From the NCBI GenBank assembly GCA_042219525.1, contig JBDGPU010000069.1, positions 62,001-126,000 on the forward strand: DNA of 64,000 bases, given 5' to 3'. Each line of letters opens with the position of its first letter. The stretch's first letter is position 1. Made by a program: the position numbers and the translations under genes. This document shows, piece by piece, positions 18,279 through 26,623 of the stretch. The notes under the pieces are model-generated. The model was not told the origin of the DNA. It ran no database searches and saw only the letters and a program-made list of their open reading frames with translations. Origin of the DNA: JBDGPU01 sp042219525. GTDB taxonomy: Archaea > Halobacteriota > Halobacteria > Halobacteriales > Haloferacaceae.

Positions 18279-19367
18279 ATGAGCAAGAACGAAGCCCAAG
18301 CCCGAGAGGAACTGATCGACCTGGCGGCGGACTTCTACGACCAGTTCGCCGGCGGCAAGATCCCCGAAATGGAGCTACCGACTAGGACGAAAAGCAACAT
18401 CGTCTTCGACGAGGACAGCCACGTCTGGGTGTACGGCGACCGGACGTCAAAGCGCTCCGCCAACTCCGTCAGCGGGGCGCGGAAGCTGCTGAAAGCCGTC
18501 TACACCATCGAGTTCCTCTCCGATCAGCTGGAAGAGGGTCGCTCGTCCACGCTGCGAGAGCTGTACTACCTCTCGGAGTCGTGGGACAACGAGGAGGCCC
18601 AGTTCAACAGCCAAGACGAGTCGAACCAGCTCGTCGAGGACCTGGAGATCGTCTCCGGGGTCACGCGCGAGGACTTCCACATGCGCCCGGAGGAGTCCGG
18701 CGCGACGCTGATGGGGCCGCTCGAACTCCGCGAGCAGACCCGCCGCGGCGAGCGCGAGATCCACTGTCAGAAGGACGTCGGGGAGGGCGGCTACCAGATC
18801 CCGAACAACCCGGACATGATCGAGTTCCTCGACCACGACATCGACTTCGTCCTGGCCGTGGAGACCGGTGGTATGCGCGACCGGCTCGTCGAGAACGGCT
18901 TCGACGAGGAGTACAACTGCCTCGTCGTCCACCTCAAGGGCCAGCCCGCGCGGGCGACCCGCCGCATCACGAAGCGCCTGCACGACGAACTCGACCTGCC
19001 CGTGGTGGTCTTCACTGACGGTGACCCGTGGTCGTACCGCATCTACGGCTCCGTCGCCTACGGGTCGATCAAGTCGGCCCACCTGTCGGAGTACCTCGCG
19101 ACGCCGGAGGCCAACTTCGTCGGCATCCAGCCGAAGGACATCGTCGAGTACGACCTCCCGAGTGACCCCCTCGGAGACTCGGACATCAACGCCCTGGAGT
19201 CCGAGCTGGAGGATCCGCGCTTCCAGACGGATTACTGGGAGGAGCAGATCGAGCTCCAGCTCGACATCGGCAAGAAGTCCGAACAGCAGGCGCTCGCGAG
19301 CCGCGGCCTCGACTTCGTGACCGACACCTACCTGCCCGAGCGTCTCGGCGACATGGGCGTGCTGTAA
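18279..19367 (+). CDS. top6A: DNA topoisomerase VI subunit A (Spo11-like)
   Basis: A 362-residue Spo11/Top6A protein. The 5Y-CAP catalytic segment STLRELYYLSES lies at about 90-101; the nucleophile is probably Tyr97, the second Tyr of RELYY. The Toprim domain follows, with FVLAVETGGMRDRL (acidic metal ligand) near 193 and VVFTDGDPWSYRIYGSVAYGS (DxD) near 245. It cleaves both DNA strands with 5' phosphotyrosine links. It is transcribed with top6B, separated by one base. No gyrase genes lie beside it in this window. A T-run (19400-19405) downstream may act as its terminator. Confidence 0.96.
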   Translation: MSKNEAQAREELIDLAADFYDQFAGGKIPEMELPTRTKSNIVFDEDSHVWVYGDRTSKRSANSVSGARKLLKAVYTIEFLSDQLEEGRSSTLRELYYLSESWDNEEAQFNSQDESNQLVEDLEIVSGVTREDFHMRPEESGATLMGPLELREQTRRGEREIHCQKDVGEGGYQIPNNPDMIEFLDHDIDFVLAVETGGMRDRLVENGFDEEYNCLVVHLKGQPARATRRITKRLHDELDLPVVVFTDGDPWSYRIYGSVAYGSIKSAHLSEYLATPEANFVGIQPKDIVEYDLPSDPLGDSDINALESELEDPRFQTDYWEEQIELQLDIGKKSEQQALASRGLDFVTDTYLPERLGDMGVL

Positions 19368-19398
19368 TCGCGGCGTCGACGGCGGCCCGGCGGTCGGA

Positions 19399-19425
19399 TC
19401 TTTTTCGGGCGGAAACGGTTTCCGC
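19399..19425 (+). terminator. T-tract and 17-base palindrome between top6A and msrB
   Basis: TCTTTTT (19399-19405) lies about 30 bases after the top6A stop and could end that transcript, as T-rich tracts do in archaea. A perfect 17-base palindrome GCGGAAAC-G-GTTTCCGC (19409-19425) immediately follows, ending 20 bases before the msrB ATG. That position would also suit an operator of msrB. Which role applies cannot be decided from the sequence. Confidence 0.5.
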
Positions 19426-19445
19426 GCGCAACCCCCAGTATACGC

Positions 19446-19856
19446 ATGAGCGACAGCGAACCAGTCGAGAACCCGGCGGAGAAGTCCGAGGCGGAGTGGC
19501 GCGAGGAGCTGACCGACGAGGAGTACCGCGTGCTGCGCGAGAGCGGCACGGAAGCCCGCTTCTCCGGCGACTACGTCGACCACGACGAGGAAGGCGTCTA
19601 CCGCTGTGGCGCCTGCGGAACCGTCCTCTTCGAGTCGGAGACGAAGTACGACTCCAGCTGTGGCTGGCCCGCCTTCTACGCCGCCGAGGAGGAGTCGATC
19701 ACCCGCGAGGTCGACAAGAGCCGCGGAATGACCCGCACGGAAGTGAAGTGCGCGAACTGCGACTCCCACCTCGGCCACATTTTCGACGACGGTCCCGAAC
19801 CAACCGGCAAGCGGTTCTGCATCAACTCGGTCGCCATCGACTTCGACGATAAGTAA
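19446..19856 (+). CDS. msrB: Peptide-methionine (R)-S-oxide reductase MsrB
   Basis: A 136-residue MsrB with an acidic N-terminal extension. The zinc site is made by CGAC (YRCGACGTVLFES) and CANC (VKCANCDSHLGHIF). The motifs SSCGWPAFYAA and GMTRTEVKC are characteristic, and the catalytic Cys lies in RFCINSVAIDF near the C-terminus. It reduces the R epimer of methionine sulphoxide in proteins. Length is normal. It stands alone after top6A with its own short upstream region. Confidence 0.95.
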   Translation: MSDSEPVENPAEKSEAEWREELTDEEYRVLRESGTEARFSGDYVDHDEEGVYRCGACGTVLFESETKYDSSCGWPAFYAAEEESITREVDKSRGMTRTEVKCANCDSHLGHIFDDGPEPTGKRFCINSVAIDFDDK

Positions 19857-19860
19857 CTCG

Positions 19861-20345
19861 TCGCTGGCGACGTTGCTGGCGGCGTCGCTGGCGACGTTGC
19901 TGGCGGCGTCGCTGGCGACGTTGCTGGCGGCGTCGCTGGCGACGTTGCTGTCGCAGTCGTTGTCGAGTTATGTTGCTGTCGCAGGTCGTGTTGCTGTGAC
20001 GGGTCGCGTTGCGGCGGCTGTTGCTGTCATCAGTACCGTAGCTACTGCAGAAGCGTTGCTGTCGCCGTTGCTGCCGTTGAGGTCCGGGCTGCTGTCGAGG
20101 TCCGAGCTGCCGTCATCATCGCCGTTGCAGCTGCCGAGGTACGGGCTGCCGTCAACATCGCCGTTGCAGCTGCCGAGGTACGGGCTGCCGTCAACATCGC
20201 CGTTGCAGCTGCCGAGGTACGGGCTGCCGTCAACATCGCCGTTGCTGCTGTCGAGGTCGGGAAAGGTGTCGCTGCCCACGTCGTCATTGCTACCGTCGTC
20301 GTCGCTGACGCCGGGTCACTCACAGTCGCAGTCATCAGCGGCCTC
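19861..20345. repeat. Intergenic block of two tandem repeats (24 and 39 bases)
   Basis: The 588 bases between msrB and the HAD gene are mostly repeat. At 19861-19950 a 24-base unit (TCGCTGGCGACGTTGCTGGC plus GGCG) occurs 3.7 times. At 20092-20247 a 39-base unit beginning CTG[C/T]CGAGGT[A/C]CG[G/A]GCTGCC occurs four times, the second and third copies identical and the outer two slightly diverged. Between and after them lie looser GTTGCTGTC-type repeats. Both strands are open over most of it, but only low-complexity peptides result. No gene is called. Confidence 0.85.
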
Positions 20346-20444
20346 GTAACTCCCTCAGCACCCAGCAATCGGGAGCAAACCACCCACTGTCACGACCATC
20401 GCCGAGGCCAAAGAGGTTTCACCGGGCGCGGCGAGTGTCCCGGC

Positions 20445-21146
20445 ATGGACTACGAGGCAGTGTTCCTCGACCTCGACGACACGCTGTACCCCTACGACCC
20501 CTGCAACGAGGCCGGCAAGCGGGCCGCCTACGAGACGTTTCTCGACTTAGGCTACGAGAGCACCCGCGAGGAGTTCGCGGCGCTCTACCAGGAGAGCCGA
20601 CGCGAGGCGAAACGCGAGCTCGCCGGCACCGCGTCCGCGCACGAGCGGTTCGTCTACTTCAAGCGCGCGCTCCGGCTCCACGCGGACGTTCACGACGCCG
20701 CCGACGCGCTCGCGCTCGGGGAGGCGTACTGGGATCGCTACGTCGAGGAAATGGAACTGTTCGACGAGGTGGAGACGAGCCTGGAGGCGTTCCAGGACGC
20801 CGGGCTCGACGTCGTCGTCGTCACCAACCTCACGACCCGGATCCAGCTCCGGAAGCTCCACGCACTCGGCATCGATCCCCTCGTCGACGTGCTCCTCACG
20901 TCGGAGGAAACCGGCCGGGAGAAGCCGAGCAACATCATGTTCACCACGCCGCTGGCGCAACTCGACCTCCGTCCGAGCGAAGCCGTGATGGTCGGCAACT
21001 CCGTCACCAGCGACGTCGAGGGCGGTAACGCCGCCGGGATGGACACCGTTCTCTTCAACGCAGACACGGACCGCGAGCTCGCGGGCCACGAGCGGCCGGA
21101 TCATCGGATAGAAACGTTCGGCGACCTGACGGAGGTCGTACTGTGA
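20445..21146 (+). CDS. HAD-superfamily hydrolase
   Basis: A 233-residue haloacid-dehalogenase-type phosphatase. Motif I is FLDLDDTL (Asp9 nucleophile and Asp11), motif II is VVVTN near residue 120, motif III is the Lys of GREKPSN, and motif IV is VGNSVTSDVEGGNAAGM. A helical cap (about 20-90) lies between motifs I and II, as in subclass I. Substrate unknown. Its stop overlaps the GTG start of the aldolase by four bases (GTGA), so the two are coupled and may act in one sugar-phosphate step. Confidence 0.9.
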   Translation: MDYEAVFLDLDDTLYPYDPCNEAGKRAAYETFLDLGYESTREEFAALYQESRREAKRELAGTASAHERFVYFKRALRLHADVHDAADALALGEAYWDRYVEEMELFDEVETSLEAFQDAGLDVVVVTNLTTRIQLRKLHALGIDPLVDVLLTSEETGREKPSNIMFTTPLAQLDLRPSEAVMVGNSVTSDVEGGNAAGMDTVLFNADTDRELAGHERPDHRIETFGDLTEVVL

Positions 21147-21787
21147 CTCTCACCCCTGAACGCGAGGCCGTCGTCGAGCACGCGCCGGAACTGGCGGCGC
21201 TCACCCCGGGCCGCACCGGGAACCTGAGCGTCCGGAGCGGCGACGCCTTCGCCGTCACGCCGACCGGCGTCGCCTACGACGCCTTCGACGTCGAGGACGT
21301 GCCCGTCGTCGACTTCGAGGGCACCCAGCGGGCCGGGAAAATGGCTCCCTCCAGTGAGGTCCCGATGCACACCGGTATCTACCGCCACGACGAGCCGGGC
21401 GCTATCGTCCACACGCACTCGCCGTGGGCGACGACGCTGAGCGTCCTCGACCAGCCGCTCCCGCCGATCCACTACATGATCGTCGCCGTCGGGCGTCGCG
21501 TGCCCGTCGCCGACTACGCGCCCTTCGGCACCGAGGAACTCGCCGCCAACGTCGTCGCCGCGATGGAGGAGGCCGACTCCGACGCGGCCATCATCCAGAA
21601 CCACGGGCTCGTCGTCACTGGGCCCGACCTGGAGACGGCTATCGAGAACACGCGGCACGTCGAGGACCTCTGTCGGCTCTACCTCCAGAGCTCCTGGCTC
21701 GGCGAGCCGAACGAGCTCACCGACGAGCAGCTCGCGACCGTCGAGGCGAAGTTCGAGTCCTACGGCCAGCAGCCAAACGGGGAGTAG
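21143..21787 (+). CDS. Class II aldolase/adducin family protein (fuculose-1-phosphate aldolase-like)
   Basis: A 214-residue class II aldolase. The phosphate-binding GRTGNLSVR motif lies at 23-31, the catalytic Glu72 in APSSEVPMH, and the zinc ligands at His90, His92 (HTHS) and His154 (QNHG). The protein starts with GTG at 21143 inside the stop of the HAD gene. Such enzymes cleave or epimerise sugar phosphates, yielding dihydroxyacetone phosphate. The coupling to a HAD phosphatase suggests successive use of a phosphorylated sugar. The substrate is not known. Confidence 0.9.
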   Translation: MTLTPEREAVVEHAPELAALTPGRTGNLSVRSGDAFAVTPTGVAYDAFDVEDVPVVDFEGTQRAGKMAPSSEVPMHTGIYRHDEPGAIVHTHSPWATTLSVLDQPLPPIHYMIVAVGRRVPVADYAPFGTEELAANVVAAMEEADSDAAIIQNHGLVVTGPDLETAIENTRHVEDLCRLYLQSSWLGEPNELTDEQLATVEAKFESYGQQPNGE

Positions 21788-21860
21788 CTGACGCGCCGTC
21801 GCCGGCGACGCACACGCTGCTCGGCAAACGCTTTTTACCACGAACGTCCTCTCTCGACCC

Positions 21861-22274
21861 GTGCAAGCGACGGTCCTCGGCGACACCTACGCGATCGACG
21901 ATGCCCTGCTCGACGTCGACGAGCCAGCGCTCCGTCGCCAGCTCGCCGAATACGAAGCCGGGGAGCGCCGCGAGTTCGACGTGACCGTCGAGTTTCCGGA
22001 CGGCTTCCGAGGAGAAATCATGCGGGCGATGACGGCAATCCCGTTCGGCGAAACCCGGACGTACGGCGACCTCGCGGCCGACCTCGACAGCGCTGGGATG
22101 GCGGTCGGCCAAGCCTGCGGAGCGAACCCCATCCCCGTCGTCGTCCCGTGCCATCGCGTCGTCGCCGTCTACTCACTCGGCGGCTTTTCCGCCCAGGGCG
22201 GGACGGCGGCAAAGCGACGGCTGCTCGAGTTCGAACGTGGGGAGGGACCGCAATCGCAGCTAGACGCGTTCTGA
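21861..22274 (+). CDS. ogt: Methylated-DNA-[protein]-cysteine S-methyltransferase
   Basis: A 137-residue alkyltransferase. The active-site motif VVPCHRVVA contains the acceptor Cys97. The helix-turn-helix segment MRAMTAIPFGETRTYGDLA and VGQACGANPIPVV match the C-terminal DNA-binding domain of Ogt/AGT. It removes O6-alkyl groups from guanine, consuming itself. It begins with GTG at 21861; TTTTTACC (21831-21838) about 26 bases upstream is a good TATA-like box for a leaderless transcript. The N-terminal ribonuclease-like domain is short, as in other haloarchaeal versions. Confidence 0.93.
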   Translation: MQATVLGDTYAIDDALLDVDEPALRRQLAEYEAGERREFDVTVEFPDGFRGEIMRAMTAIPFGETRTYGDLAADLDSAGMAVGQACGANPIPVVVPCHRVVAVYSLGGFSAQGGTAAKRRLLEFERGEGPQSQLDAF

Positions 22275-22298
22275 CGGAAACTGGCCTGCTGCCCGACG

Positions 22299-23018
22299 CT
22301 ACTGGTTCGCCGAGCCCCTGTCGAGCGCGACGGGGATCGACCGCGAGGCCACGTCGGCCGCGAACGCGTCGTCGTCGGCTTCGAGCTGCTCGAAGGTGTC
22401 GTAATGGATGGGGACGACGAGGTCCGGATCCATCTTCTCGGCGAGATCGGCCGCCTGGTGGCGGTCAGAGACGATGCTGCCGTTGCCGATGTTGGCGAGG
22501 TACAGCGAGACGTCCAGCTCCGCGAAGCCGTCGAGCGCGTCGGAGTCGCCCTGCCAGAAGACGGTCGTGCCCGAAAGCGACAGGAGGTAGCCGACGCCGA
22601 GCCCCGGCGGGTGCGCGACCTCGCCGTTGCGCGCGTTGGGCCCCTCGGGGTCGTTGTACGCGGGGACGGACCAGACGGTCGCGTCGCCGACGGTGGCCCG
22701 GTCCTCCTCGCCGACGCGGACGACCTCAAACTCCGCGGCGAGTTCGTCGACCGGGTCGACGTCGCGGTCGATCTCGTTGGCGTCGACGCCCTCGTAGACG
22801 ACGATAGTTGCGTCGTCGCCGGCGACGGAGCGGATCCCGTCGGTGCTGTAGTGATGGTTGTGCGTGACGACGACGAGGTCCGCGTCCTTCCCCCAGTACT
22901 CCTCGAGGACGCCGTAGCGGCCGGGGTCGGTGTAGGCGACGTACCCGTCGGTCGTTTCCAGACGCGCCGTCGCGTAGCCGAGCCATTCGACAGTGAGATT
23001 GTCGTGTCGGACGGTCAT
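22299..23018 (-). CDS. Metallo-beta-lactamase-fold hydrolase (UPF0173-like)
   Basis: A 239-residue protein of the metallo-beta-lactamase fold. It starts VRHDNLTVEWLGYATARLET. The metal motif is THNHHYSTD near residues 50-58, with later ligands in WQGDSD and VPIHYDTFEQLE. These resemble UlaG/UPF0173 metal-dependent hydrolases, whose substrates are mostly unknown. Start chosen at the ATG 23018; the longer frame back to 23225 would overlap the arsR operator and has no conserved character. It diverges from arsR. Confidence 0.83.
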   Translation of the reverse strand: MTVRHDNLTVEWLGYATARLETTDGYVAYTDPGRYGVLEEYWGKDADLVVVTHNHHYSTDGIRSVAGDDATIVVYEGVDANEIDRDVDPVDELAAEFEVVRVGEEDRATVGDATVWSVPAYNDPEGPNARNGEVAHPPGLGVGYLLSLSGTTVFWQGDSDALDGFAELDVSLYLANIGNGSIVSDRHQAADLAEKMDPDLVVPIHYDTFEQLEADDDAFAADVASRSIPVALDRGSANQ

Positions 23019-23195
23019 ACCCGCGTCTGGTGACCGCTGGCTCTTGAGCGTGGCCATCCTGGCGAGCCCGTGAACATCCGGCGAGTCCGTGAACAGCCGA
23101 CTGATCGGGATCGCCCAATCCAGGTCGGGGGATTCACGCCGAGTGTTCGGCGCCACTTCCTCGAGCCACGACCCAGGGGTCTCAGCCGGCGGTAG

Positions 23196-23223
23196 ATTTA
23201 TATTAGCCGCTGCTAATATTAGC
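23196..23223 (+). promoter_or_regulatory. arsR promoter and operator
   Basis: ATTTATATTA (23196-23205) is a TATA-like box. Overlapping it is an inverted repeat ATATTAGC-CGCT-GCTAATAT (23200-23219) with perfect 8-base arms. The perfect 12-base palindrome GCTAATATTAGC (23212-23223) overlaps that in turn. The whole lies 11-38 bases before the arsR ATG. Transcription from this box would start close to the ATG, so a bound repressor would block it. Autoregulation by ArsR is an inference from position. Confidence 0.72.
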
Positions 23224-23233
23224 ATGTACTAAG

Positions 23234-23584
23234 ATGTCTTCCGAGAACACCGCCGCGAAACGGGACGCCTCCCGGTCCGAGGGCTGCTGTTCGATCGACC
23301 ATTCGCTGACGGACGCGAAGGTCGCCCAGGACGTCGAGGCGCTCGCGACGCTTGGCAACGACACCAGATACGAGGCGCTCCGGCTCATCGCCGGGGCCGA
23401 GGACGGCGTCTGTGTTTGTGACCTGGAGCCCGAACTCGGGGTGAGTCAGGGCGCAGTCAGTCAGGCGCTCTCCCGGCTGTTTAGCAGCGGGCTCGTGGAC
23501 CGTCGCAAGGAGGGCCGCTGGCGGTACTACAGCGCCACGCCACGCGCCGAGCGACTCCTGCGCGTCCTCGACGAAACGAGATAA
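23234..23584 (+). CDS. arsR: ArsR/SmtB-family metal(loid)-responsive repressor
   Basis: A 116-residue winged-helix protein. The recognition region LGVSQGAVSQALSRLFSSGLVDRRKEGRWRYYS (about 68-100) is the typical ArsR helix-turn-helix and wing. The inducer site CVCDL (Cys60 and Cys62) is the CxC pair of arsenic/antimony sensors; Cys18, Cys19 and His23 near the N-terminus could supply further ligands. It would repress its own operon until As(III)/Sb(III) or a thiophilic metal binds. Two genes follow on the same strand: a Cys-tailed membrane protein and an ArsN2-like acetyltransferase. Confidence 0.9.
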   Translation: MSSENTAAKRDASRSEGCCSIDHSLTDAKVAQDVEALATLGNDTRYEALRLIAGAEDGVCVCDLEPELGVSQGAVSQALSRLFSSGLVDRRKEGRWRYYSATPRAERLLRVLDETR

Positions 23585-23633
23585 CGAGATCCGACTGCCC
23601 GAACCCATCCGAAGCCCTACGACACCAACACGA

Positions 23634-23924
23634 ATGCGAGACCCAACCCGCGACCCACGACGACGCTCCGCTCCCGACCAGCCCACCTGGGACAGCGTGC
23701 TCCTCAGCTACGTCATGGTAGCAGCGATTCCAGCCGTCCTCTGGATCGTCGCCAACCCAGTGATCGGCCTCGTGGCGGTCGGCACCATCGCCAGCCTCGG
23801 TCTCGGCGCACGCAAAGCAGCCGAACTGATCCGGTGCTTCTACCAGTGCCGACGACTCGCGTTCGACGTCGGCGACGTGGCCCGAGTAACAGTCTGCCAG
23901 CGACCCGCGGAGGAGCTATGCTAA
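23634..23924 (+). CDS. Small membrane protein with Cys-rich tail, ArsR-linked
   Basis: A 96-residue protein. The N-terminus is Arg/Pro-rich (1-18), one long or two short hydrophobic segments span about 22-58, and the tail holds Cys68, Cys72, Cys88 and Cys96. RCFYQC gives a CxxxC pair. By the positive-inside rule the Arg-rich ends favour a cytoplasmic tail. It lies 49 bases after arsR and 67 before the acetyltransferase. I do not recognise the family. A role in metalloid binding or transport is only an inference from the cysteines and neighbours. Confidence 0.65.
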   Translation: MRDPTRDPRRRSAPDQPTWDSVLLSYVMVAAIPAVLWIVANPVIGLVAVGTIASLGLGARKAAELIRCFYQCRRLAFDVGDVARVTVCQRPAEELC

Positions 23925-23991
23925 ATCAGTCGAGCCGACCGCTGCCAGGAACCGCCGAACACGGCTCCGCGTCTTGGGCGAGGCGACAGCA

Positions 23992-24477
23992 ATGACGGAG
24001 AGCTCCATCGGGCTGGAACCCGCGGCGGGGAGCGACCTCGACGACGTGAAAGCGCTGCTGCGAGCGAACGATCTGCCAGCGGCGGACGTCGGCGAGAACG
24101 TCGAATCGATCTATCGAGTCATCGAGGACGGCGATCTCGTCGGCGTCGGCGGCGTCGAGCGGTACGGCACAGTCGGCCTCCTCCGATCGGTCGTCGTCGC
24201 GGAAGCAGCCCGCGGCAAGGGCTACGGAACGGCGATCTGTGACGCGCTCGAGGCGCAAGCACGGTCGAACGGGATCGAGACGCTGTTTCTGCTGACGACG
24301 ACGGCGACGGAGTTCTTCCGCGAGCGTGGATACGAACCCGCGGAGCGAACCGCAGTCCCCGAGTCGATTCGGCAAACGAACGAGTTCACCGACCTCTGTC
24401 CGGAGACCGCGACCTGTCTGCGGAAGGACCTGGCTGAGAACGGCGAACGGGCGCGATTCGATTCGACGCCGCCGTGA
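23992..24477 (+). CDS. arsN2: GNAT acetyltransferase, ArsN2-like
   Basis: A 161-residue GNAT-fold protein. The acetyl-CoA loop is ARGKGYGTAI near residue 80. The motifs GLLRSVVV, LFLLTTTATEFF, FRERGYEPAERTAVPESI and NEFTDLCPETATCL follow the pattern of the ArsN2 family, which is commonly found in ars operons. ArsN1 relatives N-acetylate arsinothricin; the ArsN2 substrate is not settled. Start chosen at ATG 23992; a TTG 18 bases upstream is possible. It is downstream of arsR in the same direction, which supports the arsenic link. Confidence 0.8.
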   Translation: MTESSIGLEPAAGSDLDDVKALLRANDLPAADVGENVESIYRVIEDGDLVGVGGVERYGTVGLLRSVVVAEAARGKGYGTAICDALEAQARSNGIETLFLLTTTATEFFRERGYEPAERTAVPESIRQTNEFTDLCPETATCLRKDLAENGERARFDSTPP

Positions 24478-24506
24478 ACGGCGCCCAGTGAGCGTCCCCC
24501 TCCGCA

Positions 24507-26432
24507 CTACTGCTCGTCGGCCATCCGCTCCACGCGCTGGATCGAGTCGGCGTCCGCCGGATCCTTGTCTTCACGGCGCTCGACGTACCGCGGGAACCGG
24601 AGGGCGTAGCCCGAGGAGTAGGTGGGAGATGCCTGAATCTCCTCATAGCCGACCTCGAAGACGACCTCCGGCTGGAGGTCGACCTCCGTCCCGTCCTCGC
24701 TGGCAACGTACGGCTCCAGCAGCGCTGTCAGGTCTTCCAGCTCCTCGTCCGTGATTCCGGTGGCGACCTTGCCGATGGTCCTGTAGTCGTCTCCACCGCC
24801 GGCCTCGTCACGTACCCCCAGGAGGAACGTGCCGAGCAGGTTCGCCCGCCGTCCCTCGCCCCACTCCGCGCCCGTGACGACCAGGTCCAGCGTCTCGACG
24901 TCCGGCTTCCGCTTGAGCCAGTTGCGCCCGCGGTCGCCGGGCGTGTAGGCCGCGTCGGGGTCCTTCAGCATGATCCCCTCGTGGCCGGCCTCCAGGGCGG
25001 CGGTCTCCCGTTCGGCGATAGCATCGACTGTCTCGACGACGTCGAGGTCGGCGGCGGCGGCGGGAACGACCTCGGCCAGGCGCTCGTGACGCTCGACGAG
25101 CGGCGCGTCGAGCAGGTCGTCGCCGGCGACGTGGAGGCAGTCGAACGCGTGAAGCCGGAGCTCGACCTCGTCGCGCATGCGCTCGACGTCGTGCTTCCGG
25201 CGGAAGCGACGGAGCACCTCCTGGAAGGGCAATGGGTCGCCGTCGTCGTCGACGGCGACGACTTCCCCGTCGAGGATGACCGGGACGTCGACCGCGTCGG
25301 CGACGAACTCGCCGATCTCGGGGAGCGCGTCGGTCACGTCGTCCATGTTCCGCGAGTAGATCCGGGGTTCGAGCGGGTCGGGGTCGGCCTCGGACGCAGA
25401 GCTGCCCTGATCCCCGGGCGCGTAGTGGATCTGCACCCGCGCGCCGTCGAACTTCGTCTCGACCCCCGCGGCGTCCCACTCGTCCATCGCGTCGCTCGCC
25501 GTTCCGGCCTGCGCGAGCATCGCCTGGACCGGCCGACCGACCTGGAGCCCCTCGGCGTCGAGACCCTCGTGCCCCTCGTCGCGAGCGAGGACCGCGACGT
25601 GCCCGTAGTCGTTCGTCACCTGGAGCGCGCGCTCGACAGCGGCGACGTCGGCGTCCGACGCGTGGAGGGTGACCTCGGCGTCGGCACCGGCATCGGCGGC
25701 GGTATCTGTGTCGGGATCGGCGTCGACCGCGGCGCCGACGTCGGCATCTGCTCCCTCCGCGGCGAACTGTTCGAGTGTGGCCTCCACCGCTTCCGTCGCC
25801 TCCGCCGCTTCCGTCGCCTCCGTCGCTTCGACCGTCTCCGCCGCTGCGTCGCCTGGCCCTGCCTGGTCGGCGTCGGCGAGGAACGCCTCGGCGACGGCGT
25901 CGCGGACGGCGCCCTCGCCGACGCCGAGCCGCATCTCGCCGAGGACGAGTCGGGCGAGCAGCTTCGCCTCGGTCGGTTCGCTCCGGTTGAACAGCCCGAA
26001 CAGCGTGTCGAGCTTGGTGCTCTCGCTGCCCGCGCCGGACGCGGCCGCGAGCTCGCGGAGCGTCTCGTCCACCTCGGCGACGGTGAGAGCGTCGGTGCCG
26101 CCGGCGAACGCGCCGAGCCCCTGCTGCCCGCCGAACTCGTAGCCGGCGGCGACGGCGCCGATCTCGCCCTGCTCGGCGAGCCGGTCCTCGACGTCGTCGG
26201 CGTCGACGTTCTGCCCGGCTGCGCGGGCGATGGCCTCCTGACACAGCGAGGGACCGATGTCGAGCGTGCGGGTGTCGTGCGCGGGGAAGACGCGCCCCAG
26301 CAGGAAGCGGACCACCGTCGGGACGTCCTCGTCGGCGTCGTCGAGCAGCGCGGCGACGAGCGCCGTGGTCTCGAGGTCTCCCGCCGCTGCTTCGATCGTC
26401 TCGGCCCGGGCGGCGAACTCGGCAAACTCCAT
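24507..26432 (-). CDS. lig: ATP-dependent DNA ligase
   Basis: A 641-residue ligase. The N-terminal DNA-binding domain (1-190) is followed by an Ala/Glu/Asp/Thr-rich linker (about 193-258, with TEATEAAEATEAVEAT), then the adenylation domain. The nucleophile is Lys327 in VETKFDGARVQIH. Later motifs include VILDGEVVAVDDDG, GIMLKDPDAAY and NWLKRKPD, and the OB domain ends the protein. It seals nicks in replication and repair. The linker is a low-complexity insertion making the protein longer than I remember for Haloferax LigA (about 585). It diverges from the GCS2-like gene. Confidence 0.94.
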   Translation of the reverse strand: MEFAEFAARAETIEAAAGDLETTALVAALLDDADEDVPTVVRFLLGRVFPAHDTRTLDIGPSLCQEAIARAAGQNVDADDVEDRLAEQGEIGAVAAGYEFGGQQGLGAFAGGTDALTVAEVDETLRELAAASGAGSESTKLDTLFGLFNRSEPTEAKLLARLVLGEMRLGVGEGAVRDAVAEAFLADADQAGPGDAAAETVEATEATEAAEATEAVEATLEQFAAEGADADVGAAVDADPDTDTAADAGADAEVTLHASDADVAAVERALQVTNDYGHVAVLARDEGHEGLDAEGLQVGRPVQAMLAQAGTASDAMDEWDAAGVETKFDGARVQIHYAPGDQGSSASEADPDPLEPRIYSRNMDDVTDALPEIGEFVADAVDVPVILDGEVVAVDDDGDPLPFQEVLRRFRRKHDVERMRDEVELRLHAFDCLHVAGDDLLDAPLVERHERLAEVVPAAAADLDVVETVDAIAERETAALEAGHEGIMLKDPDAAYTPGDRGRNWLKRKPDVETLDLVVTGAEWGEGRRANLLGTFLLGVRDEAGGGDDYRTIGKVATGITDEELEDLTALLEPYVASEDGTEVDLQPEVVFEVGYEEIQASPTYSSGYALRFPRYVERREDKDPADADSIQRVERMADEQ

Positions 26433-26623
26433 ACAGTGGGTGATCCGGCGGCATTCAAAAGGCCCCCGAACCAGTGGTGGGCGTCGATGGCGAGGTCCGG
26501 CCCGCTCGAACTGTCCGGCACGATCAGGCGGTCAGGCGCCGGGATTCGACGGCGCACGCCAGCCATCCGCGAACGTCGGATCGGTCGCCGGGCTTTTTTG
26601 TGCGGCCGTCCGTCGCAGTTGGC

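Noticed and set aside
16676..18286. 536-residue minus-strand open frame
   Set aside because: Antisense to the C-terminal half of top6B; no recognisable protein features.
18447..19778. 443-residue minus-strand frame over top6A and msrB
   Set aside because: Antisense to two well-supported genes and spans their boundary.
20092..20247. 39-base repeats as a CRISPR array
   Set aside because: Units are directly adjacent with no unique spacers, and no cas genes are in the window.
19873..20349. Open frames on both strands across the repeat block
   Set aside because: They translate only into repeated Leu/Ala/Thr/Ser or Asp/Gly/Ser peptides; openness follows from the repeat units.
22148..22807. 219-residue plus-strand frame
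   Set aside because: Arg-rich shadow of the metallo-beta-lactamase gene on the other strand.
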